From Campanula takesimana (Eukaryota > Streptophyta > Magnoliopsida > Asterales > Campanulaceae): DNA of 64,000 nucleotides. Position numbers and translations under genes: made by a program. The stretch covers positions 186,001 through 250,000 of the forward strand of contig JAOWBW010000006.1 in assembly GCA_026119855.1 (NCBI GenBank), read 5' to 3'. Positions within the stretch are counted from its first letter, which is position 1; each line of letters begins with the position of its first letter. Positions 45,901-56,117 of the stretch are shown in pieces. A model generated the notes under the pieces. It worked only from the letters and a program-made list of their open reading frames with translations. It did no database searches and was not told the origin of the DNA.

Positions 45901-46515
45901 GTCGGACCAAGCAGGCTTGGGAACTAAAGAGTTTTAAAGGCCGAGATCTATAAGGTTATAGACCTAGAGGGAAGACAGTCTTGTGATCTAAAGGGTTTAG
46001 TGAGACCTAAGGTGTGGATCGGATATGCTTGAGACCTACAAGATAGGTGTTTAGTAAACTCAAATGGGCTTGGGGTCAAAGGGATCGTTCAACAGGTTAA
46101 ACTGGGTAGACCTAAGAGGTTGGACCTAAGAGGATAAGGGAGTTATATTTTGTACAGGGTAAGAACGAGTGTGATGGTAGGTTTGAGATCTAGGAGATCG
46201 GGTAGGTTTGGGACCTAATAGGTCACTCCAAGTAGTTTGCTTTGGTAGACCAGCTTAAGGTTTGAGGTTTCGGATAGGGCTAGTTTAAGGCCTCAGGAGT
46301 CATGCTACGAACTTGTAGAGGGTCGACCTAAGGGGTTATGGTGTAACCTAGGTAAGACATCACCAAGTAGGTTCGGGACCTAAGGAGTTAAGGTGTAACC
46401 TAGGTAAGACTGACCGGGTAGGCTCGGGACCTAAGGTTTTGAATCATGTAAGTTCGGGACCTAGAGAGTTGAGGGTTTAGGCCTAGAGGTCTCCTAAAGT
46501 GTAGGAAATAGGGTA
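45901..46515. repeat. degenerate repeat with core GGACCTAAGGGGTT, right part
   Basis: About 15 variants of GGGACCTAAGGAGTT, often followed by AAGGTGTAACCTAGGTAAGAC, recur at irregular 30-70 bp spacing. The array continues the part at 36226-36349. It has no ORF. Confidence 0.8.
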
Positions 46516-47026
46516 AAGGACCGAGTCAACTCTAAGAATCACACAGATGGGTCCTAGACTGACCGAAGATGTTTTTACAATTTTGTGGAGACCGAGAGTG
46601 CGGGTTTATAAACAAAGTGTCGGGGAAGAGAAAACTTTTGAAAGTGTTATGATTTTATAAAGATGCCTTATAATTAATTACGATTCTAACCAATTCAAAG
46701 AGCTCGTCACGCGCTGAGTTTGACGATGATGGATGCCTTTCTGCCAAGCATATCTTTGTTGAAGCCTCGGTATTCTCTGATAAACCACAGAGTCGACCCA
46801 TTCTGTTGGTGATTCTCTAGTTTAGTGAGCGGGTATCCTCCTTCCTTTGAGAAATTCTACGTCGAGCTTGATGATGAGGGATGCCCTTCTTCTAAGCATG
46901 TGCTTGTTGAAGCCCCGGTATTCTTTGATAAACCACATAGTCAGTCATTCTTTTGTTAGGGAAGTCCTAGTTTGATGAGGGCGTATAGAGGGGTATCCTA
47001 CCTCCTTTAAGATGCACCCTTTTTTT

Positions 47027-47063
47027 GCCTAGGCCGCCCTTTCGGGTTTTCAACCTAGCGGGC
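47027..47063 (-). other. stem-loop motif, copy 1 of 3
   Basis: On the minus strand the motif folds as CTAGGTT pairing with GGCCTAG around an inner CCC-GAAA-GGG hairpin. Copy 2 at 47872-47907 is nearly identical. Copy 3 at 47940-47974 has CTAGGTC pairing with GACCTAG, which keeps the stem by paired changes. Confidence 0.5.
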
Positions 47064-47939
47064 ATCTCTTTTGCGTCTATTTTTTTTTTAAATCATTCAG
47101 TCGACTCAAAAAAAGGAAAAAGGATTGTTTGAAAACCAGCGGGGGTATTTTAGAGAGAGAGATAGAGAGCGAGAGTGCTCGTATTTCGACTCTAATTTAT
47201 GATAGGTGTATGTACAAACGGAAAGAAGCCACTGCTTGACAGAAAATAAGTGTTTGGCTCTTCCTAGATTGTAGAAAAGAAGACTTGTGAGACATTTGAA
47301 AATTGTTTTATTCAAGATTCTCATTTGATTGCTCGAGAATGGACCTCGTTGATTGATTAATGAGTTCTAGTTAATGGGTAAACAAGTAGCCTCAAAGTAA
47401 TAAACGTTTTGATCAATTGTGAGTGAAGAAACTAGTAGTAGAAATATGAGGGAAGAGAGGAGAAAGAAGATTGGCTACGAGGTGGGTTGTGTATATTTTG
47501 GACCGGACCCGGGAGTTGCCTACGTTCTACTCAAGGTGAGAAGCTCAGATCCGCGTAGTTCGAGGGAGGCTTGGCTGATGATGAAGTTGGGTTTGCGTTT
47601 AGGGGTGTGAGGTTCGTTTGTCGCGATAGGTTTCTCTATTGTTGCTTGTTGCTTTGGATTGCTTCATTGTAGCTCGTTGCGGTGGACTTCTCCATTGTAA
47701 TTGTCATGGGCTGCTGCTGCCGTGTTAATCTTCTTTGCAGGGAAAGAAAGAAAAATAGAACATTTGAAGTGAAAAGAAAATGGGAATTTTACTTTTCCAT
47801 GGTGATAGCCCCTTCTATTTTTCTTTTATTTTTTTATTTTTTTTATTTTTTGTGCACACTCTTTTTTTTTTGCCTAGGCCACCCTTTCGGGTTTTCAACC
47901 TAGCGGGTTTCTTTTTTTTGTGCAATGCTCTAATTTTTT

Positions 47940-47974
47940 CCTAGGTCACCTTTTTGGGTTTAGACCTAGCGAGC
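47940..47974 (-). other. stem-loop motif, copy 3 with compensatory changes
   Basis: Minus-strand CTAGGTC and GACCTAG form a perfect 7-bp stem; the loop has AAACCCAAAAAGGT in place of the GNRA-capped hairpin of copies 1 and 2. Confidence 0.45.
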
Positions 47975-48810
47975 TTTTCTTTTATATTTGTATATGAAAC
48001 ATTGGGCAAGACGAGCCCTTAGCTTGCTTTCTCCTTTCTCGATTGCGTGGTAGCCTCCTTATAGCCCAAGCTGCCTTTTGCTGGCGGGGGGAATTCGTAG
48101 CCCCTTAATTTTCATCGGCCGAGCTCCATCGGATTGTCACGTGGCACCTACGAATGGCATGAAAAACTCCGTACATTTCTTTTACATTTGTAATGGAATA
48201 CGGACAGCCCCGGTGTATGGGCATGTAGTACTCATGAAGGGAACAAACAACCTCTTGAATTATGGCAGCATGGATTCCTATTTGACGATAAGCATCTGCA
48301 GTCCACGTCTTCATCATGACCGTATGGAAAAGGGGTCTAATGGTGAGATGAGAGGCGTATGAGGGTAGTGTATGGGAGAAGGTGTATAGAGAGAGTGTAT
48401 GGGGATAGAATGTATAGAGAAGAGAAAGTGATTCGTTCATCCCAATTGATCAAAGCATTTGTTATCTTGGGATTAATTGTTTACTTAGTTATGTGAATGG
48501 TTTGCGGGTCCATTTACTTTTTAATGAGTTTTCATTAATGAGTAAGATTAAGATTAATTCATCATATAAAGATATAGAAATCAAGTGAAAGTGGTTAATA
48601 AGACAATTTCATGGAATTGATTTATGCAAGATTATGTCGCAAGTCTAGAGAGAAAAAAAATAAAGACTCTTTAATCAGAACTAAAAGATTTAAACTGACT
48701 AGTCGGGGGTGGACTTTTACAAAAGAAACAAAAATCGCCCAAGGTGGACTTACGACACTCTAGAACCTACGAAGACTGGTAGCCCCAATTTGTTCATTCT
48801 GATATCCAAC

Positions 48811-51283
48811 TGTAGATACCCCGATCTCGCACCCCTTATCAAACCCCTTTTAATCGGTCTAAACCCTAAAATTGACCTAGAGCCCTCGATTTGGCTATGC
48901 AGGAGTGCCGTGAGCCTTATCGGTGCATCGAATGGATTAGCGGACTTCAAATTCATGATCAGAGCAAAAAAACGAGTAAACAGGCTTGTACTTCAATTTT
49001 TGAGGTGCGAGACCCGAAACGGGGCCCGCACCCTTAGAACTGCTTGTTTTATTCATTCTGTGCACTTAAAAATATATTATTGTCATCCCTGGCTTATAAA
49101 CATATTGCAGATAGACGTACATGACCACGAGAATATTTCAAGCAACTTTCATGTTGGGACCGCGGACAACTGGGACACCGTTATGCGCGCATTCAGACAA
49201 ATTTTGGGCTGTTCCGAAACCAACACCGGAAGCATTTGTGATCATGCACGTTTGAAAAGAGTCAAAAGTAATTTTGTGGCCAATAATCAGCCAACAAATG
49301 GCCACAAGTGGCTGGCCAAGTTGGATAAGGAAAGAGCCAATCGGAGCGCGACATGTGGCAAATTCAGATATTTCCAGCAGCCAGGACCACCACCGTACGG
49401 CACCATTAAGGGAGTACTCTCCCAACAGAGCCGTACAGTCAGAATAGGCAGATCAGATCAGCTTTTGCTCCATCAACAACTTGGCCACAAAAGTCTCATT
49501 TGTGATCATTTCCAGCTGCTCCTACCCAGGTAAAATGACCCCTAAATGACTCCTAGGCCTAGCAAGGGTGACCTAAGGTCATTTACCAACCTCCCTCATC
49601 CATATACCTACCTCCCTCATCCATTTGATACACACACTTCATACACAATACACACATAAGCCATACACTCCCTCTTGCTCTCTCTAGCAACCAAAAACAC
49701 TCCCCAATCTTAGTCACTAAACCACCACTACACCACCATAACACCACCCAAAACACACACCAAACACAAGCAAAAACAACTCAATCAAACACTCATTCAA
49801 TCAAAGGCAAACACCTTTAGAAAAAACCAAAAAAGTCTTCCCTTGGAAGCAAAGGAAGCACAACCTAGGTAAACTCTTCATCTTGTAATCTCTTTAAATG
49901 TAAAATTTAGATTATTATGTAGTTTATTTTGGGGTCTAGCCACTTTGTTAGGCTAGACCTCCATTTGATGTCCCAAGATACAATATTGATGTTCTTGTTA
50001 TTCTTCTTTCTAAATGATGATATACCATGATCAAATACTCAGATGGTTGTTTTTTTGTGGTGTTAGTATGTATATCTATGTATGTCCAAAGTTTCATGTT
50101 CATACCATCTCATTTGAGTGAGTTTTCATGGGTGTTTTCATGCCATTTGTAGGTTTCCAGTAATCTGTCCAAGTTGTACCTTTCTGTCTTGTTGCTCTCT
50201 TTGTGCATAGCAAACGTGGGTTTTGGTCTTATACAAAAAAATAGATTTTGTTCTAGGCAAACAGAGGAAAATTATCATGCAAATAAAATATTTTTCCCAT
50301 GAGTTGGGACTGTGCTTTCCATTTATTGTTTAGACTCTTAATTGGCAGATCTGTGCATGTTCATCTCTGACATGCAAATGTCAGAGGTGTTTTGTATGAC
50401 TTATACTTGCTTTATGGATTTTAAAATATACATATCTAAACTTTAATGTTTTACGAACAACTTTCATTTTTAGTGTTCCCCATGATTCCCCCGTTTTCAT
50501 GATGCCAAAAGTGGATGTTTTATGGATCTATGCATATCTGTCAGACTAGGCTATTGAAAGTTCTATCTTGCATGCTTTGTTTGGACACCATAACATGATC
50601 CTAAAATCAAGGGAAAAATCATGGTTGATACTTTATGTGTGAGGGACTTTTATTGACATTCACTTTCCAGATTGGCCAAGCATAAAAATAGGTACACATA
50701 GAAGAAATGGACAGCAGTCCCTAAAATGTTTGGGGATGGAGTTTGGACATTCATTTTTATATGGGATTTGTTTCCCCTTTTGTCCACCATTGTAAATATT
50801 AATCCCCCACCCCTTTGTGTGTTTCCTTTACTGGGTGTGAATGCTAAACCATTTTCAAAACCGAGTGGGAGTCCACCCAAACCGATTCTCATTCGTGAAT
50901 TAAAGCAAATGATCCTAGAATAGGAAGACCTCCTCATATATTAATCATCATTTTTGTTAGGGCATAAAGGCAAGGTATAAAAAGGCATAAAATGAATCTA
51001 AGTGGCATGCATACTAGAGACCATTACGGGCGAGGAGAGTGCCCAACCCCTTCTCTTTCTCGTAAATTAGCCCCCGAACACACTTTCTCTAAAAAAAGGT
51101 TTATCTTTGTTTTTCCTAAAATAAAATGAGGTGGCGACTCTTGACTGTTTTGATTCCATCGAGAGGAAACCATTTTGAGGGAACCGAGCGCATTTCCAAA
51201 AGCGCATTAGCAACGAGGCATCACCCGAATCGCTTTCATGAGCGATCATTTCAGCGTGACGTCTTCGAGGGCGGGCTCTCACA
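48811..51283 (+). repeat. 5' LTR of Tat/Ogre-like gypsy element
   Basis: Begins TGTAGATACCCCG and ends GGGCTCTCACA directly before a tRNA-Arg type primer site, giving 2473 bp. GGTGGCGACTCT near 51129 is a phrase found at the LTR 3' end in Tat/Ogre elements. The 274-codon open stretch starting before it at 48709 overlaps the LTR and shows no domain, so I do not call it a gene. No second LTR of this copy lies in the window. Confidence 0.8.
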
Positions 51284-51284
51284 G

Positions 51285-51302
51285 TGGCGACTCTGCTGGG
51301 GA
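51285..51302 (+). other. Tat primer binding site, tRNA-Arg type
   Basis: TGGCGACTCTGCTGGGGA follows the LTR by one base and matches the tRNA-Arg complement used by Tat/Ogre-like elements with one change. Confidence 0.85.
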
Positions 51303-52257
51303 CGATTTTAAAAGTGGGCTAGACTCTAATATTTGTGTGTGCCATGATTTACTTGCCTTGCTTGGTTTGTATATATTTATGCCCTAACCTTTGTTTTGTA
51401 GGGACATTCTTTTTCTTTCACCCTCTTATTTGTATATATATGCATACGTGGTGGGTGATTCCCTTAAAAAAGAAAATAAAGAAAAAATGGAAAAAAAAAA
51501 AAAAAAAAAAAGAAGAAAAGGATTTTCTTGTTTTCTTTACTTGCTTTCAAAATCATTTTTCAAAAGTATAGATACTTCACACACATGCACGTTTTTGAAA
51601 ATAACATCTCATAGAACCGTACAAACCCGAGAATGTAACCTAAGGGTATAAGGGATCTCATCGACTTCCCTATAGGGCCCACGGTGGACATTCTCACCCC
51701 AAAGCGCGCCTATTAGTCGTTGCGATGGGTGTAAGCCAATCTTCCCCGTTACCAAGCCAGGATGTCCATATTTTCAAAAAAATGACACGTCCCAGACTTC
51801 ATGCCGGTTTTTGTCTAGAAATTTCACCTCAATCCTATGCATTTCCCAAAAGGTCATAAACAACCTACATTGTGGAAATTCATTGAAATTCTTGGATTGA
51901 CTTTAAATTTCCAAGACTCTCCCTTAGACCGTAACCGAATGGTGGATCCCTGAAAGAGTATAGGCCCTTCGCTAGGGGCTCGGACGGCCAATAGTACAGG
52001 TGAAAAACGTTGGTCCTATACTTTGGAGACGGTATCCACTATTCCAAGATTTCATGCGAAAATGTGTCAAAATAAAGCAAGTGCTTATCCAGCATTCTAG
52101 GTTTGATTTTTGTGATTTTTTTTTAAACTTCTTTTGAATCAAGCTCGGAAAATCTCGATCCTTTCCACTCTCTAATCAGCCCTAAACACCATCCCTTTCA
52201 GATATTCTAAGCCTGGCATCTACTTGGAGAAGGGGAGTTAGAAACCGCAAGGGGAGG
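51303..52257 (+). other. Tat-like element leader
   Basis: About 950 bp without a gene between the primer site and gag. It holds an A-rich run (51489-51512) and a stretch typical of long leaders in this lineage. Confidence 0.7.
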
Positions 52258-53909
52258 TTGATCCGAGTTACCGAGACAGTGCCCGTACCCGAGGAAGCTA
52301 TTGCAATGGCCGAAGAAGGGAATGATCAAGCTTATGTGCCGCCACCGGGTCTTCAAGCATGGTTGGAACAGAATGTGTTGGGTCAGATGAGGATTTACCA
52401 AGATGAGCTACTTGCTACGCTTGTTCAGATGCAGAATCAGAATGGTAATGGGGCTCCTAATGGCAACCTCAACAGAAATCCCAATGGAAATCCGAATGGA
52501 AATGGTAATGGTAATGGGGCTCCTAATGGCAACCCCAACGAAAATTCCAATGGCAATCCGAATGGAAATGATAATGGTAATGGGGCTCCCAATGGCAACC
52601 CCAGTGGCAATGGCAATCCGAATGTGAACGGAAATGGCAACGGTATCCCCACCGTAAACTTGAATCTCAATGGTAGTAACACCGATGGCCATAATCATCA
52701 TCAAATTTCCATCCCCACGGTCATGTGGCTCATCCGGACTTCAGTGGCATCAATCACAACTTCGTCCCGAATCAAGCAAACTTTGTGGTGAACCCATCTC
52801 AATATCCACCCGATCATAATGCCTTTGCTCAGTATATGCAAACTCTGTACCAGAATCAGCAACCTAACGCCTATGATGCATTTGCTAGCGGTGTCTCTCC
52901 GTTCAACCAAGGAACTTCCCAGGGGCAAGATCCTAACTTAGTCCGCCAAATGGAAGCATTCTGCAAGGGTGTCCCATATATACGTCTTACTAGAGCTGAA
53001 ATTGAAATGAATGAAATGAAAGAAATGTTGAGAAAGGTCATGAATAAAGGAGATTTTTCTGCAGACTCTTTGAAATTATCTTCGTTTGTTGTTTTGCCTC
53101 CTAAATTCAAGATGCCCGATGTGGAGAAATTTGATGGTACGGGTTGCCCAATGGCCCACTTGAAATCTTATGCTCATGCAATGCAGTCCCGTGGGGCTAA
53201 TGTTGGTGCTATGGCCTCCAACTTCCATTTGACTTTGGTAGGAGCCGCTAAGAAATGGTTCATGACTGTGGATGCCAATTTGGTGGATAATTGGGGAAAG
53301 CTTGTAGATGAATTCCAAAAGAGGTACAAACATAACTCCAACAGGGAGAAGAGCCGCCATGATCTTGATTCATGTGCTCAGTGCGAGAAAGAGTCGTTCT
53401 CTGAATTTGCAAGTAGGTGGAGGAAGAAAGTCACTCAGACTTTGGAAAGGCCCGACGGCGCCGAGCAAACCCGCATTTTCCTCAAGAATCTTCAGCCAGT
53501 ATATGCGGATAAGATGAAATATCTCCCATTTCCTGATTTTTCTTCTATTCTAGATGTGGGTCCCCGTATTGATGAAGACACGTCCGAACTGGGGTGATCA
53601 AGCTAGATTTTTCTCCTAGCTCCTACAAATACCGGCCCGCTGCTAAAGCCCTAACGCCAGTTGTGAACAATGTTGCCATGACTCCTGCTCCTTTTTGGAA
53701 CAGCAATGTGGGATCTAGCCGGAACAGTTACAATAGGGCACCCCCGTGTTATAATCAAGACGGGTCTGTGAACTCCATCAACAATCAGCAAAGGAATGGT
53801 AGAAATCGGAGAGAGAGGCAGTTTGATAAGTTCAACGCTCCATTGTCCACTATTTTCTAAGGATTGGTCGCCCAAGGGGTATTGAAACCAATAGAAGGAT
53901 ACCGCCCGC
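52258..53909 (+). pseudogene. gag (and start of pol linker) of Tat/Ogre-like element
   Basis: The frame opens near 52258 (no ATG at that codon; a methionine follows at AIAMAEEGND). A 60-residue asparagine-glycine repeat (NGNPNGN type, 52441-52680) follows. After a frame change near 52720 comes the gag domain: KMPDVEKFDGTGCPMAHLKS, AAKKWFMTVDANLVDNW, SFSEFASRWRKK. Another frameshift near 53590 leads to a basic linker (NGRNRRERQFDKF), a TAA at 53858 and KPIEGYRP, where an LTR cuts in at 53910. PR, RT and IN are absent. Confidence 0.85.
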
Positions 53910-54953
53910 TGTAGATACCCCGGGAAAACCCCACTCGACTGGAGCGGTGAGTTATCCTAGGATGTCTAATTGATGTTTTAGAGTCGCCACCCACGATTTT
54001 GAGGAACGTAAGAAAACCTAATTTTTAATGAGCCTAAGTTTGATTTACGAAAACAGAGATTCTTTGGGATGAGGGGTTCGGGGGTTAGGTTACGAAATGG
54101 AAAGTACTTAAACACCCATTTCGCCCGAGCAATGTCGGTCTTGTTTGTTCATAATTCACTTTAAAGGTAGATGTGTTCTTCTTATTTGAATGATGATAAA
54201 AAGGGGTTTTATAGTTTATAATGTAGGGAAATAACTCCAAAGCCAATTCAATGTAATGAAAGGGCCATTGGTGTCATGTCCCAAATGGTTTTGGGGTGAT
54301 TGCACATTTCATTGAAGAAGAAGAAGAATTAGAAGAAGAAGAAGAAGAAGAAGAAGAAGAAGAAGAAGAAGAAGAAGAAGAAGAATAAAGTTAAGACATT
54401 TTACCTATAATATCCTTCAAAGAGAACCTCTTGAAAAAGTCTTGAAAAAGAGGTTGAATACTTGGAGAGAATATCTTTTGTAAATTGCCTAGGGCTTTGT
54501 TTAGAGAAAAGCCTAAGGTGGAAAAGTTCTTTGTGCCAAAAGTCCCCTTTCAATGATGGATTAGGGGGGTTTGTAGTTGAAAATGTGTGTGTTTTGGAGC
54601 CAAACGGGGTCTCCAAAAAATATTTTCCGAGCAAAATCATGTATAATGAGCAAGGGAGATATTCTTGGGCAGAATCTGTAACTGACACACCCCAGAAGCG
54701 CGCGCATCCCACCTAGGCGGCGAAAGGCGCGCGCGTCTGGCCTCAAGGGGCGGAGGCGCGCGACTCTAAAAGGTAAATTTTGACAGAATGGACTACAAAG
54801 TTAGAACTGTTATTCAGTTTAGTCCCTGGACTTAACGGAGCCTGTTTAGAACTTAACCAAAGTAACAGAAACTAACAGAAAACACTTAAAAGAGGGAGAA
54901 ACACAAAATCAAGTGTGCAATCGGGTTGAGTGGTCCAAGGCGGGGTGTCTACA
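53910..54953 (-). mobile_element. solo-like Tat-type LTR (family T), most complete copy
   Basis: Runs from TGTAGATACCCCGGG to CGGGGTGTCTACA (1044 bp), with termini inverted over 12 of 13 bases. It contains a GAA microsatellite (54314-54386), GC-rich words GCGCGCGCATCCC and AGGCGCGCG (54693-54770), and the inverse of GGTGGCGACTCT near its left end. Neither side has a primer site or polypurine tract, and the flanks CCCGC and GAGCC give no target duplication, so it is either an old solo LTR or joined by rearrangement. Confidence 0.7.
54314..54386. repeat. GAA microsatellite in LTR
   Basis: About 24 GAA triplets with one TTA break. Confidence 0.95.
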
Positions 54954-55149
54954 GAGCCCCTCGGCGGCGTGGATTGCAAGGCAAACGCGCCGACGAAAGA
55001 CAGACATCTGCCTAGGACATCACCAAGAAAAGGAAAAGACTCGATGAAAGAAGGAATTTAAACTTGCAAGGGATAGAGGTGCGCTCCCTGTGTGAGCAGC
55101 TTGGTTGATCATAAAAGGTTCGGTGGCCTGAAGCGGCCCACCATGGCCG
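54954..55149. other. unassigned stretch after the LTR
   Basis: The plus frame gives EPLGGVDCKANAPTKDRHLP, possibly the tail of a retroelement frame, but I do not recognise it and it stops within 45 codons. Confidence 0.35.
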
Positions 55150-55595
55150 ATAGCGGGACCTGGGGGTCTGTTTGCTGGAATGCGGGATCCGTTTGCTGGA
55201 AGCGGGACCTGTTTGATGGTAGCGAGATCCGTTTGCTAGAAGAGGGACTTGTCTGCTGGTAGCGAGATCCGTTTACTGGAAGCGGGACCTGTCTGCTTGA
55301 ATGCGGGACCCAGAGGACCATTTATTTGAGTGCGGGACCCAGAGGACCGTCTGCTTAAGTGCGGGACCCGGAAGACCGTTTGCTTGAGTGCGGGACCCGG
55401 AGGACCGTTTGCTTGAGGAGGGGACCTAGAGGCCCTTTTCTTTAGTGCGGAACCCGGAGGACCGTTTGCTTGAGTGCGGGACCCGGAGGACCGTTTGATT
55501 GAGTGCGGGACCCAGAAGACCGTTTGCTTGAGTGCGGGACCCAGAGGACCGTTTGCTTGAATGCGGGACCCGGAGGACCGTTTGCTTGATAGATC
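55150..55595. repeat. minisatellite: 20-bp units growing to 29-bp units
   Basis: The first part (about 55150-55290) consists of 20-bp units like GTTTGCTGGAAGCGGGACCT. From about 55290 the unit is 29 bp, the same sequence with nine bases (CGGAGGACC type) added. TGCTTGAG starts at 55381, 55410, 55467, 55525, 55554 and 55583 confirm 29. As 29 is not a multiple of 3 but no unit has a stop, the minus strand is open in all frames; those ORFs are not genes. Confidence 0.9.
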
Positions 55596-55975
55596 TTGCT
55601 TGATAAGGAGGTGGTGATTTTGTGGCTCGCCCAGGACCAAGTTGCTGCCGTGAGTCGTACTTTGATGTTGACTGTTTGACTTTGACTTTTGGTGGGGTGC
55701 GGGAACAGTTGACTGCGGAGTGCTTTCTGCTGGGGATGAATTGTCAAAACTGATCCTTGAGGATTAAAGGTGTCCATTACGGAGTTCATTCAGCTTGAAA
55801 CTTGTGGTGGTGGATCTGAAACTCAGATGAGCATTGATGTGACACATTGATTCCCGCGTGGGAAGTTGTGTTTGAACTTGTCAGAGAGTAGAAGGCACGT
55901 GCGTCTGGTCTTTGATACGGGAAGCGTGCGCGGCTGAAGGGAATGGCGGGAGGCGCACGCTTTGCGCATAAGTTT

Positions 55976-55990
55976 AGCATATATACACAG
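55976..55990 (+). promoter_or_regulatory. TATA box candidate of plant mobile domain gene
   Basis: CATATATACACAG lies about 135 bases before the ATG at 56118, and the interval has no ATG in the reading frame. This is a plausible core promoter; no transcript evidence is available. Confidence 0.5.
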
Positions 55991-56117
55991 ACGGTTTACT
56001 TTTTCAGCGAGTTTTCAAAATTTCAAAGAACCCTCCAAATTTCGAACCCAATTTTCGCGGAGAAACCACCCCAAAACGCTTTCTTGTTGTTCTAGGAGAA
56101 ATTCTATCATAGAAACG

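Larger units (their letters stand above)
46516..48810. other. unassigned repeat-rich stretch before the Tat LTR
   Basis: It holds a diverged tandem duplication of about 148 bp (units from 46722 and 46870, sharing GATAAACCACA and TTGAAGCC) and three stem-loop motifs at 47027-47063, 47872-47907 and 47940-47974. There are T-rich runs near 47810-47870. Short ORFs (for example 47419-47610 and 48078-48362) have no recognisable domain. It may be the 3' untranslated part of an LTR element, but I cannot prove this. Confidence 0.6.

Noticed and set aside
48078..48440. Overlapping ORFs on both strands (94 and 111 codons)
   Set aside because: No domain on either strand and no gene-like context.
48709..49533. 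274-codon plus-strand ORF
   Set aside because: It overlaps the start of the Tat LTR at 48811, has no recognisable domain and ends inside the LTR; it is best seen as chance openness.
53910..54953. Element with inverted ends TGTAGATACCCCG as a DNA transposon
   Set aside because: Ends are TG...CA, a TATA box and GGTGGCGACTCT at the LTR-typical position are present, and no transposon-type duplication; an LTR fits better.
55289..55595. 29-bp direct repeats resembling a CRISPR array
   Set aside because: Units are contiguous without spacers, in a plant genome, and no cas genes occur.
55236..55789. Minus-strand ORFs with a repeated RVPHSSKRSSGSR-type peptide
   Set aside because: Open because the 29-bp minisatellite unit contains no stop in any minus frame; no gene context.
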